Shown here piece after piece: positions 24,408-35,700 of a stretch of DNA of 64,000 bases (positions are counted from its first letter, which is position 1; every line of letters starts with the position of its first letter). Under the pieces are notes generated by a model. It ran no database searches. It saw only the letters and a program-made list of their open reading frames with translations, and was not told the origin of the DNA. The stretch comes from Coniella vitis (taxonomy: Eukaryota > Ascomycota > Sordariomycetes > Diaporthales > Schizoparmaceae): assembly GCA_011317545.1 (NCBI GenBank), contig WUJK01000003.1, forward strand, positions 2,604,001-2,668,000, read 5' to 3'. Both the position numbers and the translations under genes were made by a program.

Positions 24408-25796
24408 TCAATTATCTGTTGGTATGGCTTCGCCAAGTACTTCGGCCATGGCAATGGCGCCCTCCATATCGTTCTTGTTGAAGAGGAACAGTCCCTGTAT
24501 GGCTGCCGCGCTCGTGCGCCTTTCGTTCTTTTCGTCAAAGACACCCATGCCGTCGAGTTTTTTCAGGAAGCGTTCCCTGCCGCTTCCTTCGCTGTCGACA
24601 TCCCCGTAGAAGCGGTCAAACATCTCACCGGCCTGGTATCTTGTTGCGTCGCCTATGCGCACAATCATGTCCACTCGTCCAGGTCGGATCAGCGCTGGAT
24701 CCAGCCTCTCAATGTGATTCGTTGTGAGGAAGGCTATCCTCTCTTCTCCGGCCGCCAGACCATCCAGAGCGTTCAGTAGACCAGAGAATGTGACAGTAGA
24801 TCCACTATAGCCATCGGATTCCCTCTGCTTTCTGTTTACAAAAGCAGCATCTGCGTCCTCCAACAGAACGATAGTCTGTGAGGGTAGCTTCTGCATCATC
24901 ATTGCCAGCTTGTCGTCCGCCATTCCACGCTCGCTCAAGTTGATTGTAGCAATTGCAAAGTTCAGCTCTCCGGCCAGAGCATGTATGAAGCTAGACTTGC
25001 CTCCACCAGGCGGTCCAAAAAGTAGATAGCCTCTCCGGTATGGTATACCTCGCTCAGCATACCATTCTTGCCTTGCGATAAAGTCCTTGACATCTGCCAT
25101 AATGCCCTCTTTTACGCCTTCATCCAGAATCACACTGCCTAACGGTCTCTTGCGCCGCGGCTCGCCCAGCTGAACCCAGTCAAAGCCACGGACAGTATAC
25201 ACCACCGTCTTGCCCTCTGTCGCCTGGGCCATCATGGCGTGTGCATCTCCGAATATTTCCTCAAAGACATGTCGGTGTGCCCAGAGTGCCGTAAGCGTGA
25301 TTGTTTCATGCGGCTCGCCCGTCGTCATCTCAGCCGTTGATGACTTTTCCCTCTGTACCATCACATAGACCCCCGGCGCATGGCGTATGACATGCGATCC
25401 ATAGCCTGGAACCAGGGCAAAGTGCGCGTGCACAGGGCCGACATCGCTCGCGTTGCGTCCGGGCGTCGCAGAACGTGTGGTGGTCTTCACCGAGAGTTGG
25501 CGGATGCGCGTAAGACGGGAAGCGAGAAAGCCTGGGCTGTCGCGAGGTCGGGAAAGGTAGCCCAAGACCCAGGGGTAGGAAGGATCCGTCTTCGAGATTT
25601 CAACGTTAACAATGAGTTGACGCCGGAGGAGTTGTGCCCCGCGAATCGCCCCGCGACGCGCAAGAGCTGCGGCGCTGCCGAGAGCAGCAAGCCCCAGGCC
25701 GCCGGCAAACACGGGAGACTCGAGAACGGAATTGAAGTTCAAGTCCATGAAAGAAGATTTGCGCTGCGCAGCGGGATCCATCGGCACCTGCGTCAT
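24408..25796 (-). CDS. bcs1: Mitochondrial AAA ATPase Bcs1 (complex III Rieske protein chaperone)
   Basis: Intronless, 462 aa, ATG at 25796, close to the usual Bcs1 length. The N-terminal 70 residues contain one hydrophobic membrane segment (FAGGLGLAALGSAAALA) with flanking Arg, which acts as the internal import signal of this family. The BCS1_N domain follows. The AAA module has Walker A GPPGGGKSS, Walker B IVLLEDADAAF, and the RPGRVDM arginine-finger region. In the inner membrane Bcs1 translocates the folded Rieske Fe-S protein into the bc1 complex. The antisense strand is open for 200 codons (25380-25982), which is a shadow. A gene for a bc1 subunit (qcr9) lies 6 kb away. Confidence 0.95.
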   Translation of the reverse strand: MTQVPMDPAAQRKSSFMDLNFNSVLESPVFAGGLGLAALGSAAALARRGAIRGAQLLRRQLIVNVEISKTDPSYPWVLGYLSRPRDSPGFLASRLTRIRQLSVKTTTRSATPGRNASDVGPVHAHFALVPGYGSHVIRHAPGVYVMVQREKSSTAEMTTGEPHETITLTALWAHRHVFEEIFGDAHAMMAQATEGKTVVYTVRGFDWVQLGEPRRKRPLGSVILDEGVKEGIMADVKDFIARQEWYAERGIPYRRGYLLFGPPGGGKSSFIHALAGELNFAIATINLSERGMADDKLAMMMQKLPSQTIVLLEDADAAFVNRKQRESDGYSGSTVTFSGLLNALDGLAAGEERIAFLTTNHIERLDPALIRPGRVDMIVRIGDATRYQAGEMFDRFYGDVDSEGSGRERFLKKLDGMGVFDEKNERRTSAAAIQGLFLFNKNDMEGAIAMAEVLGEAIPTDN

Positions 25797-26273
25797 CGCC
25801 TGAAAAGTTGTGTAGAAGAAAGTTATTTTGAGAGGTTGCGACCGAGAAAAACAGATCCCGCCGGGATCTTCAGGCGGGTCTTGACATGTACATTTTGGTC
25901 AGAGAGCAGTTTGGTAACGAATTGTCCATATTTTTGCTCTATCTACCTTAAAGGGCAAATTACAAGCACTGCTTTCAAGTAGAAAAGACATACAGTGGTC
26001 TGTCCAACATTTATGTTTTGGGCTTCTTGTATTGCTGATCCATTACTAGTTACGAAGTACGACCGGCTTGCACCAGTTTCAGCTGAGCTGGCGCAAGTCG
26101 GAGATTTGTATATACCTCCAACCAAGTTTAGTCGCAAGAGCGCAGACAGACCAGCGCAGCAGACTTATAGATATCAAAATGGGCATGGTTCGCGCTCTTG
26201 GACATTGTACTCTTCTGCCTCGTCTGAAAAGTTCTTCAACAATAACAAGCAGCCCACCACCCGCACCAGCTTC
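25797..26273. other. Intergenic region between bcs1 and uS11m
   Basis: No gene is seen. It contains the bcs1 promoter and the 3' flank of the ribosomal protein gene. Confidence 0.5.
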
Positions 26274-27086
26274 TTAACCCAGACGTCTGGGATTCGGACT
26301 CCTGGTACCACCAAACTTCAACCTAGTCGAATCCGAAACCTTTACAATCTTATCTCTCCACAGCTTGCCTTCGGTTCCAAGCAACACCTTGGTCACGGCC
26401 TCTCTACCAGGGCCCCATCCTCTCAAGCACACCTCCAGCCTGTCGATCTTGTTGTGCCAGCCCGCCTGCTGCAACTTGTCAATGACATATGCTCCCAGCT
26501 GATACGCGGAGTCGTATGTCTTTCTCTGAGCGTGTCTGAAGCCTAGATTTCCGCAAGACAGCGACAGGATGGCGTCTCGGTTCGGTTTCGTGACTGTCAC
26601 ATGGCAGTTGTGCTTGTGGGAATAAACGTGAAAATGGTAGGGTTCTTCATAAGCCTTTGGAGGAGCCAAATCGCCCGTCAACTCGTCAATTCCACCGCGA
26701 CTGAGAATCGACGAGTCAACGGATCGCTGGTCGTTGAGGGCGCGACCCATGACCAGGTTGGCGGACGGTAGGCTTCGGGCGAGCTCCAACATATTCTCAG
26801 ACTTGCCGGCCGGAGAAGTGCGTGCAGTGCGCACTGCTGTCGAGGAGGGAGGGTATGGCGTTTGGCGTCCCTGGGCCGCAGTCTGTGTCGCGCGCACTCG
26901 GCCCATGATGCCGGAGAGCTGCTGTTCGCGTCGAGCTTGGTCATTGGCGTCGTCAGGTCGCGCAATCGAATTCGAAAAAGCACGTGAAAACTGCTGCGTC
27001 GAGCATCGTATCGGCGTAGATGAAGCTTGCTGTATGCTTGAACATATGCTCGTCGCCAGACGGCGACCTGTTGTGGAGCGGCTCAT
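26274..27086 (-). CDS. mrps18: Mitochondrial small-subunit ribosomal protein uS11m
   Basis: Single exon. From the ATG at 27086 it encodes 270 aa. An in-frame ATG at 27188 would add 34 residues, so the start is uncertain. The first 40 residues (MSRSTTGRRLATSICSS...) are Arg/Ser/Thr-rich without acids, as in matrix-targeting peptides. The C-terminal 120 residues are the S11 fold: HVYSHKHNCHVTVT, LSCGNLGFRHAQRKT, RLEVCLRGWGPGREAVTK, then the basic end TRSPNPRRLG. The product sits on the platform of the mitoribosomal small subunit near the mRNA exit. It is transcribed divergently from tim44, with 340 bp between starts. Confidence 0.92.
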   Translation of the reverse strand: MSRSTTGRRLATSICSSIQQASSTPIRCSTQQFSRAFSNSIARPDDANDQARREQQLSGIMGRVRATQTAAQGRQTPYPPSSTAVRTARTSPAGKSENMLELARSLPSANLVMGRALNDQRSVDSSILSRGGIDELTGDLAPPKAYEEPYHFHVYSHKHNCHVTVTKPNRDAILSLSCGNLGFRHAQRKTYDSAYQLGAYVIDKLQQAGWHNKIDRLEVCLRGWGPGREAVTKVLLGTEGKLWRDKIVKVSDSTRLKFGGTRSPNPRRLG

Positions 27087-27426
27087 TGTCGGTGTGTTGG
27101 GTATGTGTGTTATGGATCGTTCACCGGCAAATAGGCCTGGAAATTTTCTAGAGGCCTTGAACAAACGATGACAGGAGGTCGCATCCATTTCCGACAGGCG
27201 GTTACAGGGATGCGACCTGCTTGACCCCTCTAGCTGCCGCTGTTGCCTGCCGCGATCGGCTCCGATCCTAGCTCGCAGCAGAAAGAAAATCAGCGGGTCC
27301 CAGCAAGACTTCACAGCACGCCTCCCCCCGAATTTTTGAGGGACGTCCTTCTGTTCCTACCCATCATCACTTTCTGCTTCTGCGGCTAGTCCATAGGGAT
27401 CTGAGGCATCCGTCAATTCCATTCTG
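27087..27426. promoter_or_regulatory. Divergent promoter between uS11m and tim44
   Basis: 340 bp separate the chosen start codons of two divergently transcribed nuclear genes for mitochondrial proteins. No TATA box or named operator was identified by eye. The shared promoter is inferred from geometry. Confidence 0.5.
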
Positions 27427-29125
27427 ATGATGAATACCTCCAGAGCAGCATCGAGGGCTCTCCCTTCACCAGCCACATTTCCCAGACTCCCTGCCTTGAA
27501 TGCGTCCGCACACTCACATGGCCGATCGCCAGCTTTCCGGAGATTAATATCGACCCGCCTCGCCTCTCCGAATTACGAATCCTCTTCATTTTCATCATCA
27601 TACGAAATCTCCTCGCGAATTCCCGCTTTGCGCTCCCAATTCCTTCCTTCTACCATCAGGACAGCGGTCGCATCCCACATCCGTGCCTTCCACAGCACTC
27701 CTCAAAGTCGCCAAGATGTAAAGCCAGACGTGAAACCCGAGAACAAGGCACAAACCGAGTCTGCAAGTACAGAGGCCTCTTCAGAGCACGAGGAATCCAG
27801 GACACAAGAAGACGGCGAGAAGAAAGCGGCGGGCGAAGAAGGCGAAAGCGAGAAGAAGGAAGAGAAAAAGGAAGATCTCCCCCCTCCGCCACCTCATGGC
27901 GACAAAACCCCATGGCAGGTTTTCATGGAGACTATGCAAACCGAGTTCAAGGCCTCCAAGGAATGGAACGACTCGACGAAACAGCTGGCTCAAGGCGCAA
28001 CGGACTTTGTGGAGAGTGAGTCCGTGAAGCGGGCGCGCGAAGCATACGAAAAGACCACAGGTGCCGTATCCTCAACCGCTGGCAAAGTATTGAAGAACAC
28101 AGCCGGTGCAGTCGGAAAAGGAGCGGCATGGACGTGGGACACATCCGTTGTCAAGGGTGTTCGGAAGGCAGCAAATGCGACAGGCGAAGCTATCGACAAG
28201 ACAACAAAGCCTATACGGGACACCGAAGCCTTCAAGAGCGTCAAGAGTGTCATCGATGACGGAAGCAGCTCGCGATATGGCGGATGGGTAGACAAGGAAG
28301 AGCGGAGAAAGCAAAGAGAGTTGCGCGAGCAGCTGAACGGCGGCCGCAAAGTTGAGGTGATGGAGGAAGACCCCAAGTATGTTGGAAACTCGCTACCAAT
28401 GTTTTTAAGTTGAGCTGAACGTTAATGTCTAATCATTTGCTGCTTACAGCGCTGGCACCAACGTCACCGTTCACAAGGACGCGCAGTGGAAAGAGGCTTG
28501 GAACAATTTCAAAGACTCCAACAAGTTCGTCCAGGGCGTTTTTGGCATGAAGGACGTTTATAACGAGTCGGAGAACCCGCTTATTCTCACTGCGCGCAGC
28601 ATCACCGATCGTGTTGCCGGTTTCTTTGCCGAGAACGAGACCGCGATGGTCATCAAGAAATTCCGCTCTATGGATCCCGCGTTCCAGGTCGAGCCTTTCC
28701 TGCGCGAACTCCGCGAGTATATACTGCCAGAAGTTCTTGATGCATATGTCAAGGGTGATGTAGAGACTCTGAAGCTCTGGCTGTCCGAGGCACAGTACTC
28801 GGTTTACGAAGCTCTAACCAAGCAGTATTTGCAAGCCGGTCTCAAGTCGGACGGTCGAATTTTGGATATTAGGCATGTTGACATCCTCAAGGCCAGGATG
28901 CTGGAACCTGGTGAGATTCCCGTCTTCATCATCACAGCCAGGACCCAAGAGGTTCACGTTTACCGCAACGCCAAGACGAATGTGCTTGCTGCCGGTATGG
29001 AGGATAAGGTTCAATTGGTCACATATGCTATTGGCATCACGAGAACGCCAGACGATGTGAACAACCCCGAGACGAGAGGTTGGAGGTTGATTGAGATGCA
29101 AAAGAGCGCAAGGGAATACATCTAG
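27427..29125 (+). CDS. tim44: Mitochondrial import inner membrane translocase subunit Tim44
   Basis: Two exons, 27427-28376 and 28450-29125, with a 73-bp intron (GTATGT...TTACAG). The protein has 541 aa. The start is a double ATG (MMNTSRAASRALPSP), followed by a long Arg/Ser-rich presequence ending near RAFHSTPQS. A Lys/Glu-rich, probably coiled and charged, segment precedes TPWQVFMETMQTEF, where Tim44 begins to contact mtHsp70 and Tim23. The intron joins EEDPN to AGTNVTV. The C-terminal Tim44 domain has WKEAWNNFKDSNKFVQG, NPLILTARSITDRVAGFF and ENETAMVIKKF. Tim44 anchors the PAM motor at the TIM23 channel on the matrix face. Confidence 0.96.
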
Positions 29126-30234
29126 GCGAAACATCGATCGATCAGACGCCATTTACTCTCATTACGATTGCCAGGGGCGATCGGTCCCAATGGCGCGAGC
29201 CACTTTATCTTTGACAAACTGCATTCGAGGTCGTCCTCCTTACCAGTCCACTCGCCGAATTTCGTTCCGTTAATTGCGAAAATTAAGACTGAGGGCCCTT
29301 AGCACGTTACTTCAGCCTTATTACTCGGGCTATGTTGTCACATGTTGAATCTTTGTACAATATCTTTGGGTACGTTGGTCATATGGAGGTTGTTTAAAGT
29401 GTTTTTGAGAGAGTTGCTTCAGGAGGGCACAGCGGAAAATAGGCACGGCGTTGGCATCCAAAACACCACTCCAAAAGGGATAATGATCATGATCCCCAGT
29501 GTATATCCACAATGATTAGAAAAGTCACAACAAATTGACCTCGAGCAGGCATACTCCTCAGAGCTCCCCTCTGGTGTTTCCCAGATGTTGCGATATGCAA
29601 GACTGCATGCTGCATACATCGACCTGGAGTCAGATCACCCGTGCCAGCGGAAGATTTAGGGCAGTGCTACTCCTTGCAGAAGGGTCGGTCAAAAAGCTGA
29701 GACAAGATCTTCACGATCTGAGTATCAATGTGAGTTACATGATTATGTCTCAAATTTCCCCATCAGCATCATTTGCCAAAGCTCTGTAGTTTTCCCAGAT
29801 CCAAGCCCTAAGAAAGCCCTTCAAGCGTCATGCCCAGTCAAGTAAAGATCATTTGCGGACTAGATGCTTCGATGCCGTCTCTCATCCTGTCCATCTTAGA
29901 GCCAATCTTACCCAACAGGCCTCCACGACAGCATGACCTGCCGCGAAATCTTGGCTCCATATCGCTTGAAGACAGAGAGCAGGAGACGTGCTGTAAATAG
30001 CAATCTCCTTATCAAGGCAATCCCAGATTGCTTTGATGGACTGTCATACTTGAACTGATATCAGGCCATCACCAAATCGACGTTGTAATCATGTATTACA
30101 ATTAATTGTCTCCGTAGAATGCAGACAATGTGTGTCTCATTGGGGGGAGGGGGCCGGTAGAATTGAGGATGCCAGGTGCTGCCATGGTTCCTGTTGGAAA
30201 CATCAAGATCGAAGGTTCAAGTTGCAGCATGTGT
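29126..30234. other. Convergent intergenic region tim44 / pym
   Basis: No gene is supported. It holds the 3' flanks of two convergent genes; the frame at 29535-29789 has no domain. Confidence 0.5.
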
Positions 30235-30903
30235 TCAAGCAGGTACCTCGTTCTTCTTGCTCTCCCTTGTGGCATCTCCTGACTTTTCGCCGGCCTCAAT
30301 AGGCTCGCCCTCTGTATCAAAACCAAGTGCTGCTAATTCACGAACGAGCTCGTTGATTTTGATAACCTTGGCAAACTGCTCAGGGAGCAGAGATTCTCCA
30401 TCGTCTTTCTTGCTCTTCAGTTCCTTGGCCTGCTTAAGCTTCTTGGTGAGGTTTCTAGCCTTCTTCTTGCGCTCTGCCTCAGGGTCGACAGCAGCCTCAG
30501 GAGCGCCTTTTACTTCATTCTTAGAAAGTTCGCTAGTACCAACCGGCTGCTTGTCGTCTGCACCGCCAGCCTCGCCACTAGCCTTAGCCTTCTTGCGTGC
30601 CTCGCGACGCTTGGCGTTCTTGTTGGCGGCAGCGGAGGAGGATGCGGATGTGCCGCTGGTGGCGGGCGAGCCAGTGCTTTTGTCCGAGGCAGCGGCCTCG
30701 GCACCAATCACACCACCCTTGTAGCGGTTGCGGAAAGTTTCGGCGGTGCGGTTCTTGTAGATTTCAGCGTCCTCGGGAGGGCGGTAGCCGGGGCGGATCT
30801 TGATTGCCTTGCGAACGGAGCCATCGGCACGCGTTGACTCGGGTATGTGGCGCTCACCGGTCGAGTCGGTAACAATGCCCGAGTTGCTAGGTTGCGCTGA
30901 CAT
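30235..30903 (-). CDS. pym: Pym/WIBG, partner of Y14 and Mago (exon-junction-complex disassembly factor)
   Basis: Intronless, 222 aa, ATG at 30903. The N-terminal 45 residues are the Mago-binding domain: SGIVTDSTGERHIPESTR, the basic RKAIKIRPGYRPPED, then the aromatic/basic IYKNR. The remainder is a Lys/Ala/Glu-rich, probably helical or disordered tail with two basic clusters (NAKRREARKKAK and ERKKKARNLTKKLKQ). Pym binds the Mago-Y14 heterodimer and the small ribosomal subunit, and strips exon-junction complexes from mRNA in the cytoplasm. This suits a genome whose genes are rich in introns, as this window shows. Confidence 0.93.
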   Translation of the reverse strand: MSAQPSNSGIVTDSTGERHIPESTRADGSVRKAIKIRPGYRPPEDAEIYKNRTAETFRNRYKGGVIGAEAAASDKSTGSPATSGTSASSSAAANKNAKRREARKKAKASGEAGGADDKQPVGTSELSKNEVKGAPEAAVDPEAERKKKARNLTKKLKQAKELKSKKDDGESLLPEQFAKVIKINELVRELAALGFDTEGEPIEAGEKSGDATRESKKNEVPA

Positions 30904-31455
30904 CTTGGGCGGTAGCGATTGTGGTGGTGCTAGCTATCATGGATGTCTTGTAGGAAAGTGGTTCTTAAACCGAGGCCGCAGAACGGCTTGGAGGAAGTGT
31001 ACGTGAGCTTGAAAGAGTAAGAGCTTAGTGTGTTGACAGGAGCGGATTGCTCATTGCTGAGGGAAAAGATAGGCGTGCTTTAAGGAAAAGCAGTGGTGAA
31101 TTTGGAGAATGACGAGTTATGGTGGGCCGTTGAGGTGACGAAAATGAGGCTACCAAATGTATTGTTAGCATGCCTGGCACGGCCGTGACGCTACGGTACT
31201 GTATGCTAACATTTGGCCGGGCGCGGTCATTACGCTGGTGGGGCCGATCTGGGGAAGCTTTGGCCAATCAGCAGCGGGCCGATTTCTGGCTAGGGAATCG
31301 CCGGAGTGTCTGTCGCCAATTTTGAATCCATTCTTGGAGCCTCAAGTTTCCCCAATCGGCCCATTCTCCCGACGTATTGCCAACACACGCCGCGAACCCC
31401 AACCGCCAACCCTCTCTCCTCGAAGCTGCAATTCGTTAGTTATCCAGCAGACAAA
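30904..31455. promoter_or_regulatory. Divergent intergenic region pym / qcr9
   Basis: 552 bp between divergent start codons. No gene is seen; it presumably contains both promoters. Confidence 0.5.
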
Positions 31456-31926
31456 ATGGTATGCCCTTTGGAGCGCGAATATCAACTTGGAAGGGGTAGC
31501 ATGAGCTAATAGCGTGTATCCAGGCCGGCCAACCCACCCTCTACAAGCAAGTTGCCCACCATTGCGACGACCGAGTTCGATGCCTGAATGAAAGAAATAC
31601 TAATCGGCGCCTACAGCATCTTCTTCCGCAACAACTTTGTCATGTTGGGCTCAGTGTTCGCCACTGCTTTTGGCCTGTCGATGTACGAGTTCCAACGAAG
31701 ATGCGCGTTACGATTGTTGAAAGAGGTACCAGGTCGCTAACGCACGCGGCAGGACATTCGATGTCGGCTCTCAGAGACTTTGGGACAGCATGAACCGAGG
31801 GGTGAGGACTACGGCCCTGCCGGTGATACTTTGTGCTGTGACATACTGACAGTGCGATGACAGCGCCAATGGAAGGACATCAAGTCGAGATACCTGGAGG
31901 GTGGCGCTGAGGAGGACGACGAGTAG
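31456..31926 (+). CDS. qcr9: Cytochrome bc1 complex subunit 9 (Qcr9/UQCR10)
   Basis: Five-exon gene for 67 aa: 31456-31458, 31524-31546, 31617-31682, 31753-31801 and 31864-31926. The first coding exon is only the ATG, directly followed by GTATGC. Intron 31547-31616 starts with GCAAGT, a GC-AG intron; the neighbouring GT cannot keep the frame. The other introns are GT-AG of 62-70 bp, with branch sites such as GCTAAC. The spliced product starts MAGQPTLYN and has the single-TM core IFFRNNFVMLGSVFATAFG, then FDVGSQRLWDSMNRGRQWKDIK and an acidic end, as in yeast Qcr9 and human UQCR10. It is a small inner-membrane subunit of complex III near the Rieske protein. No continuous frame reveals it. Confidence 0.92.
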
Positions 31927-32797
31927 GCTTAAGGAAATGGGAATGTGCAGAGGGCTGAATACTGTCGTCATTAGAGGAGCAGACCGAGCAATTCTGGCAC
32001 AAGTGTACTGCTATGGTTTAGGAGGCTGCATAGAAGGAGTCGCAAAATTGATGGACTTTTTACAACTCAAGAAGCCCACCTTGGGCACCAATCCCGACAG
32101 TATCCCTAGTCCAAAAAGAGAGGAATTTTGAATCATTTGATGCGTAGTAACAGCTTGTTTGGGGCAACAGAGCACTTCTAGTATGAACCTGAGCAACCGG
32201 ACTTGACTCGGTGAGTCTCATAAGTGGATGAGTGCAGAGGCCAAAAAGGCAGGCAAGAGTACTTACTACCCGAGACCCTTGCATCATCAAACCCCCACCG
32301 CAACTGTTGTAGCAGCTAACCTAGGCTGACTTGCCTACCCTCCGCCAAAGAACTTATCAGCACAGCAACACAACTTCAAAATCACTACTCACCAGGCTGC
32401 TACCTTGAGCGACACAAAGCCATCGGCGCCTTACCGTGGTGCTGTGGGAGGATTAATCAAGTAAGTGCTTTGTAACATCTTGAACACCACCACACCATGT
32501 CCGCAGTTGCCACTGTTGGGCCCCACTGTTGATTGTCCAGCCCTCTATCGATACCGAAAGGGTAGCCGATAGTTCTGTGGACATTCCTCTCAGCAACCAC
32601 GTCAATATCTCCTGTTAATTTGGGTCTTTCTATCAGAACCGCAAGATAGTTGATCCCAGACGACCGATACTCGACGTGCTGTGCAAATCGACGGTAGCTG
32701 CACTCAAAGACCTCAGCAGAGCCCAAGCTATTCGTTCATTCGTGCGTCCGCTTTTGGCATCGAGCCGATTTACGAATGATGACCTGAGAACGCGACC
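31927..32797. other. Intergenic region qcr9 / ubr1
   Basis: No gene is seen. It should contain the 3' UTR of qcr9 and the promoter and 5' UTR of ubr1; possible splice sites (for example GTAAGT near 32460) could mark a 5' UTR intron. Confidence 0.45.
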
Positions 32798-35700
32798 ATG
32801 GAGCCACCACCGACAATGTCCACACAAGAGCTGCAGCTCTGTCAGTTCCTGATGGAGCTGCCAGCACGGAAACACTACCGATACACTAAAGAAGCCGAGG
32901 ATCTTCTACTGCAGAACTTGTTCTTGTTCATGTCTGGTGGGAGGGACGACTACCTTCGACTCTTCTTCCCGCACGGCGGGCCTGTCGTTCAGGGCAAACT
33001 CATCAAATTGAAAGATGCACAAGGCGCGGTTGAAGGATCAGAGTACACAGAGGCGGCCCGCGGCAAAGCATGCGGCCACATTTTCAAGGCAGGCGAGGCT
33101 TCGTACTCGTGCAAGACATGCGGCGTCGATGACACCTGTTGCCTCTGTGCCAAGTGCTTTGATGCGACGGATCACACCGGGCACTTGGTGCGTATAAGCA
33201 TTTCTCCGGGGAACAGCGGGTGCTGTGACTGTGGCGACCTCGAGGCCTGGCGGACACCTATGTTTTGCACCATACATTCCATGTGGGAGCATACAGAGGC
33301 AAAGGGCAAGGACAAGCAGCCAGCACGGCTTCCTGACGACCTGCTCTTCAGTATGCGAATGACGATTGCCCGTGTAATCGACTATCTGTGCGATGTCATA
33401 TCCTGCTCGCCAGAACAGCTACGGCAAACCAAGACCAAGGAATCGATTATGCTGGACGAAAAGGCATCCCGGTTAAACTCGACATACCACGGCGGAGACG
33501 TAGGACCACCAAGCGAATATGCTGTGATATTATGGAACGATGAGAAACACACTGTCTACGACGTGAGAGACCAGGTCGCCAGAGCATGCTCAACAACCAT
33601 CAGAGAGGGTCTTGAGAAGGCTTATGAAACCGACCTCATTGGACGCAGCATTCTTACCTATAGCGACGACATAGAAAAGCTCTTGTCCATAGCAACCACA
33701 TTGGAGCACATCCGGGTGACCGTCACGATACGTTCTTCACGTGATACTTTCCGCGAACAGATGTGTGGTACCATTATCGAGTGGTTGAAAGACATATCAG
33801 GCTGCACAGTGGGCGAGGATCATTCGGTGCTGCGCACAATTGTCTGCGAAGAGTTTCTCAAGCCTTGGAAGATGGGGAGCCCTGCTACTCATGCCTATGT
33901 TGGTGAAAATGGCATCGATGATGAGGAAAAGGACCCTTCCGAAAGAGGTTTGATTGGCCTCCCTTACGACCAGTTTGTACTGCTTGGAGCGGCCGGCACA
34001 GAAGAAGCACGCGCCGCTCGGCTACGTTTCGTTGAGCATATAGTTGCCGGAAGCGACGATGACGACGACGATAGCGATGCGGTAGCTTCCGGAGACGGAC
34101 GCCAAACACCATCGTCCTCGCACGGAGACATGGACGAGGACGAAGAAGAGGATGAGGACGAGGATGTCATGATGGTGGACACCGCTCCTGGAACCTCCGG
34201 CGACGTCAATATGGCTGACTGGCGCGGAGATGAAGCACTCGAAGCGGATGAGGCGACAATGGCCGGTTACCCACGTCCACCGCCACCCCCTGCCCCAGCA
34301 GTCGCTCGTCGGGCAACGAGAGAGGGAGATGCAACACCTTCAGATTCCGACGTTGCGGAGCCTCTGATATCATCCGCTGTCTACTCCAAGAATGGTTTGT
34401 CGGTTCCCAAGACGCCAGGTGCGGCTCGCAAGGAGACATCGCCGCCCAAATATGGCCGTTACTGGCTACTTGCTCCGGCAGCGTACATGAACACTGGGAA
34501 CATTCCGCCGGCTGAAGATGTGTTCCAAAGAGTACGTCTCGACTGGATGATCCTTTTCGATTTGCGAATGTGGAAGAAGGTTCGCAACGACTTGCGCTCG
34601 CTCTACATTTCCACAGTCGTCACAATACCCGAATTCAAGCGGGTACTTGGCCTTCGTTTTGCGGGTTTATACACTACGTTAGCTCAGTTGTATCTGATTG
34701 CTGATCGAGAGCCTGATCACTCCATCATCAATCTTTCTCTACAAATGCTGACAACGCCCTCTATCACCGCTGAGGTGGTTGAGCGTGGGAACTTCCTTAC
34801 TAGCTTAATAGCCATCTTGTACACCTTTTTGACCACACGACAAGTTGCACATCCCTGGAACGTATCCGATACTGCAGTCTTGGCTTTCGATTCTGGATCA
34901 GTAACAAACAGGCGCATGTATCACTTCTTCGCAGATCTCAAGTATCTGTTCTTATCTCCGCGTGTTCAGGAACGGTTGCGAACGGAAGAGAGGTACATGA
35001 TGCAGTTCCTCGATCTGGTCAAACTACACCAGGGCATATGCCCGAATGTTCGAGCTATAGGCGAACACGTCGAGTACGAAACGGACACTTGGATCAGTGC
35101 ATCCTTAATTACGCGAGAGATCAACCGACTGTGTCGCCTCTTCAGTCGAGCCTTTGACAAAATTGAACCTGCGCAGTTTGCATGGGCTATCCGCTTGGCA
35201 GCTAAGACTGTTATTGTCAATTCTATTGGCGCGGAGCGCCATCGCTTTAGCCAGGCCGAGATCAAAGACGAAGTCCGCTTCAAGACTCTTACGGATTTCG
35301 AATTTGATCATGAACCAACTGAATATCGAGTCGTCAAGTTTGTGGTGGAAGAGCAACCCATCAGTTTCCATCATGCCCTTCATTACACTCTTTCTTGGCT
35401 AGTTGAGTGCGGCAAGTCCATGCCTATCGAGCAGCTACGAGCATTGCTCAGCTTCACAACCCAAGAACTCAAGGGTCAACCTCGTCTTATGGGCAAGCGT
35501 GCGATGCCAAGACGCGATTACGGACCTGAAGATTACTTGATGGCGACTTTCGATTTTCCCTTGCGAGTTTGTGCATGGCTGTCGCAGATGAAGGCCGGCA
35601 TGTGGGTGCGCAATGGTATGAGTTTGCGCCACCAATCCGGGACATATCGCGGCGTCACGCAGAGGGACGTCTCCCATCATCGTGACATCTTCCTGTTGCA

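Noticed and set aside
25380..25982. 200-codon plus frame antisense to bcs1
   Set aside because: Shadow of the strongly supported Bcs1 coding sequence.
33964..34209. Ser-rich minus frame inside ubr1
   Set aside because: Antisense of the acidic GAN codons of Ubr1.
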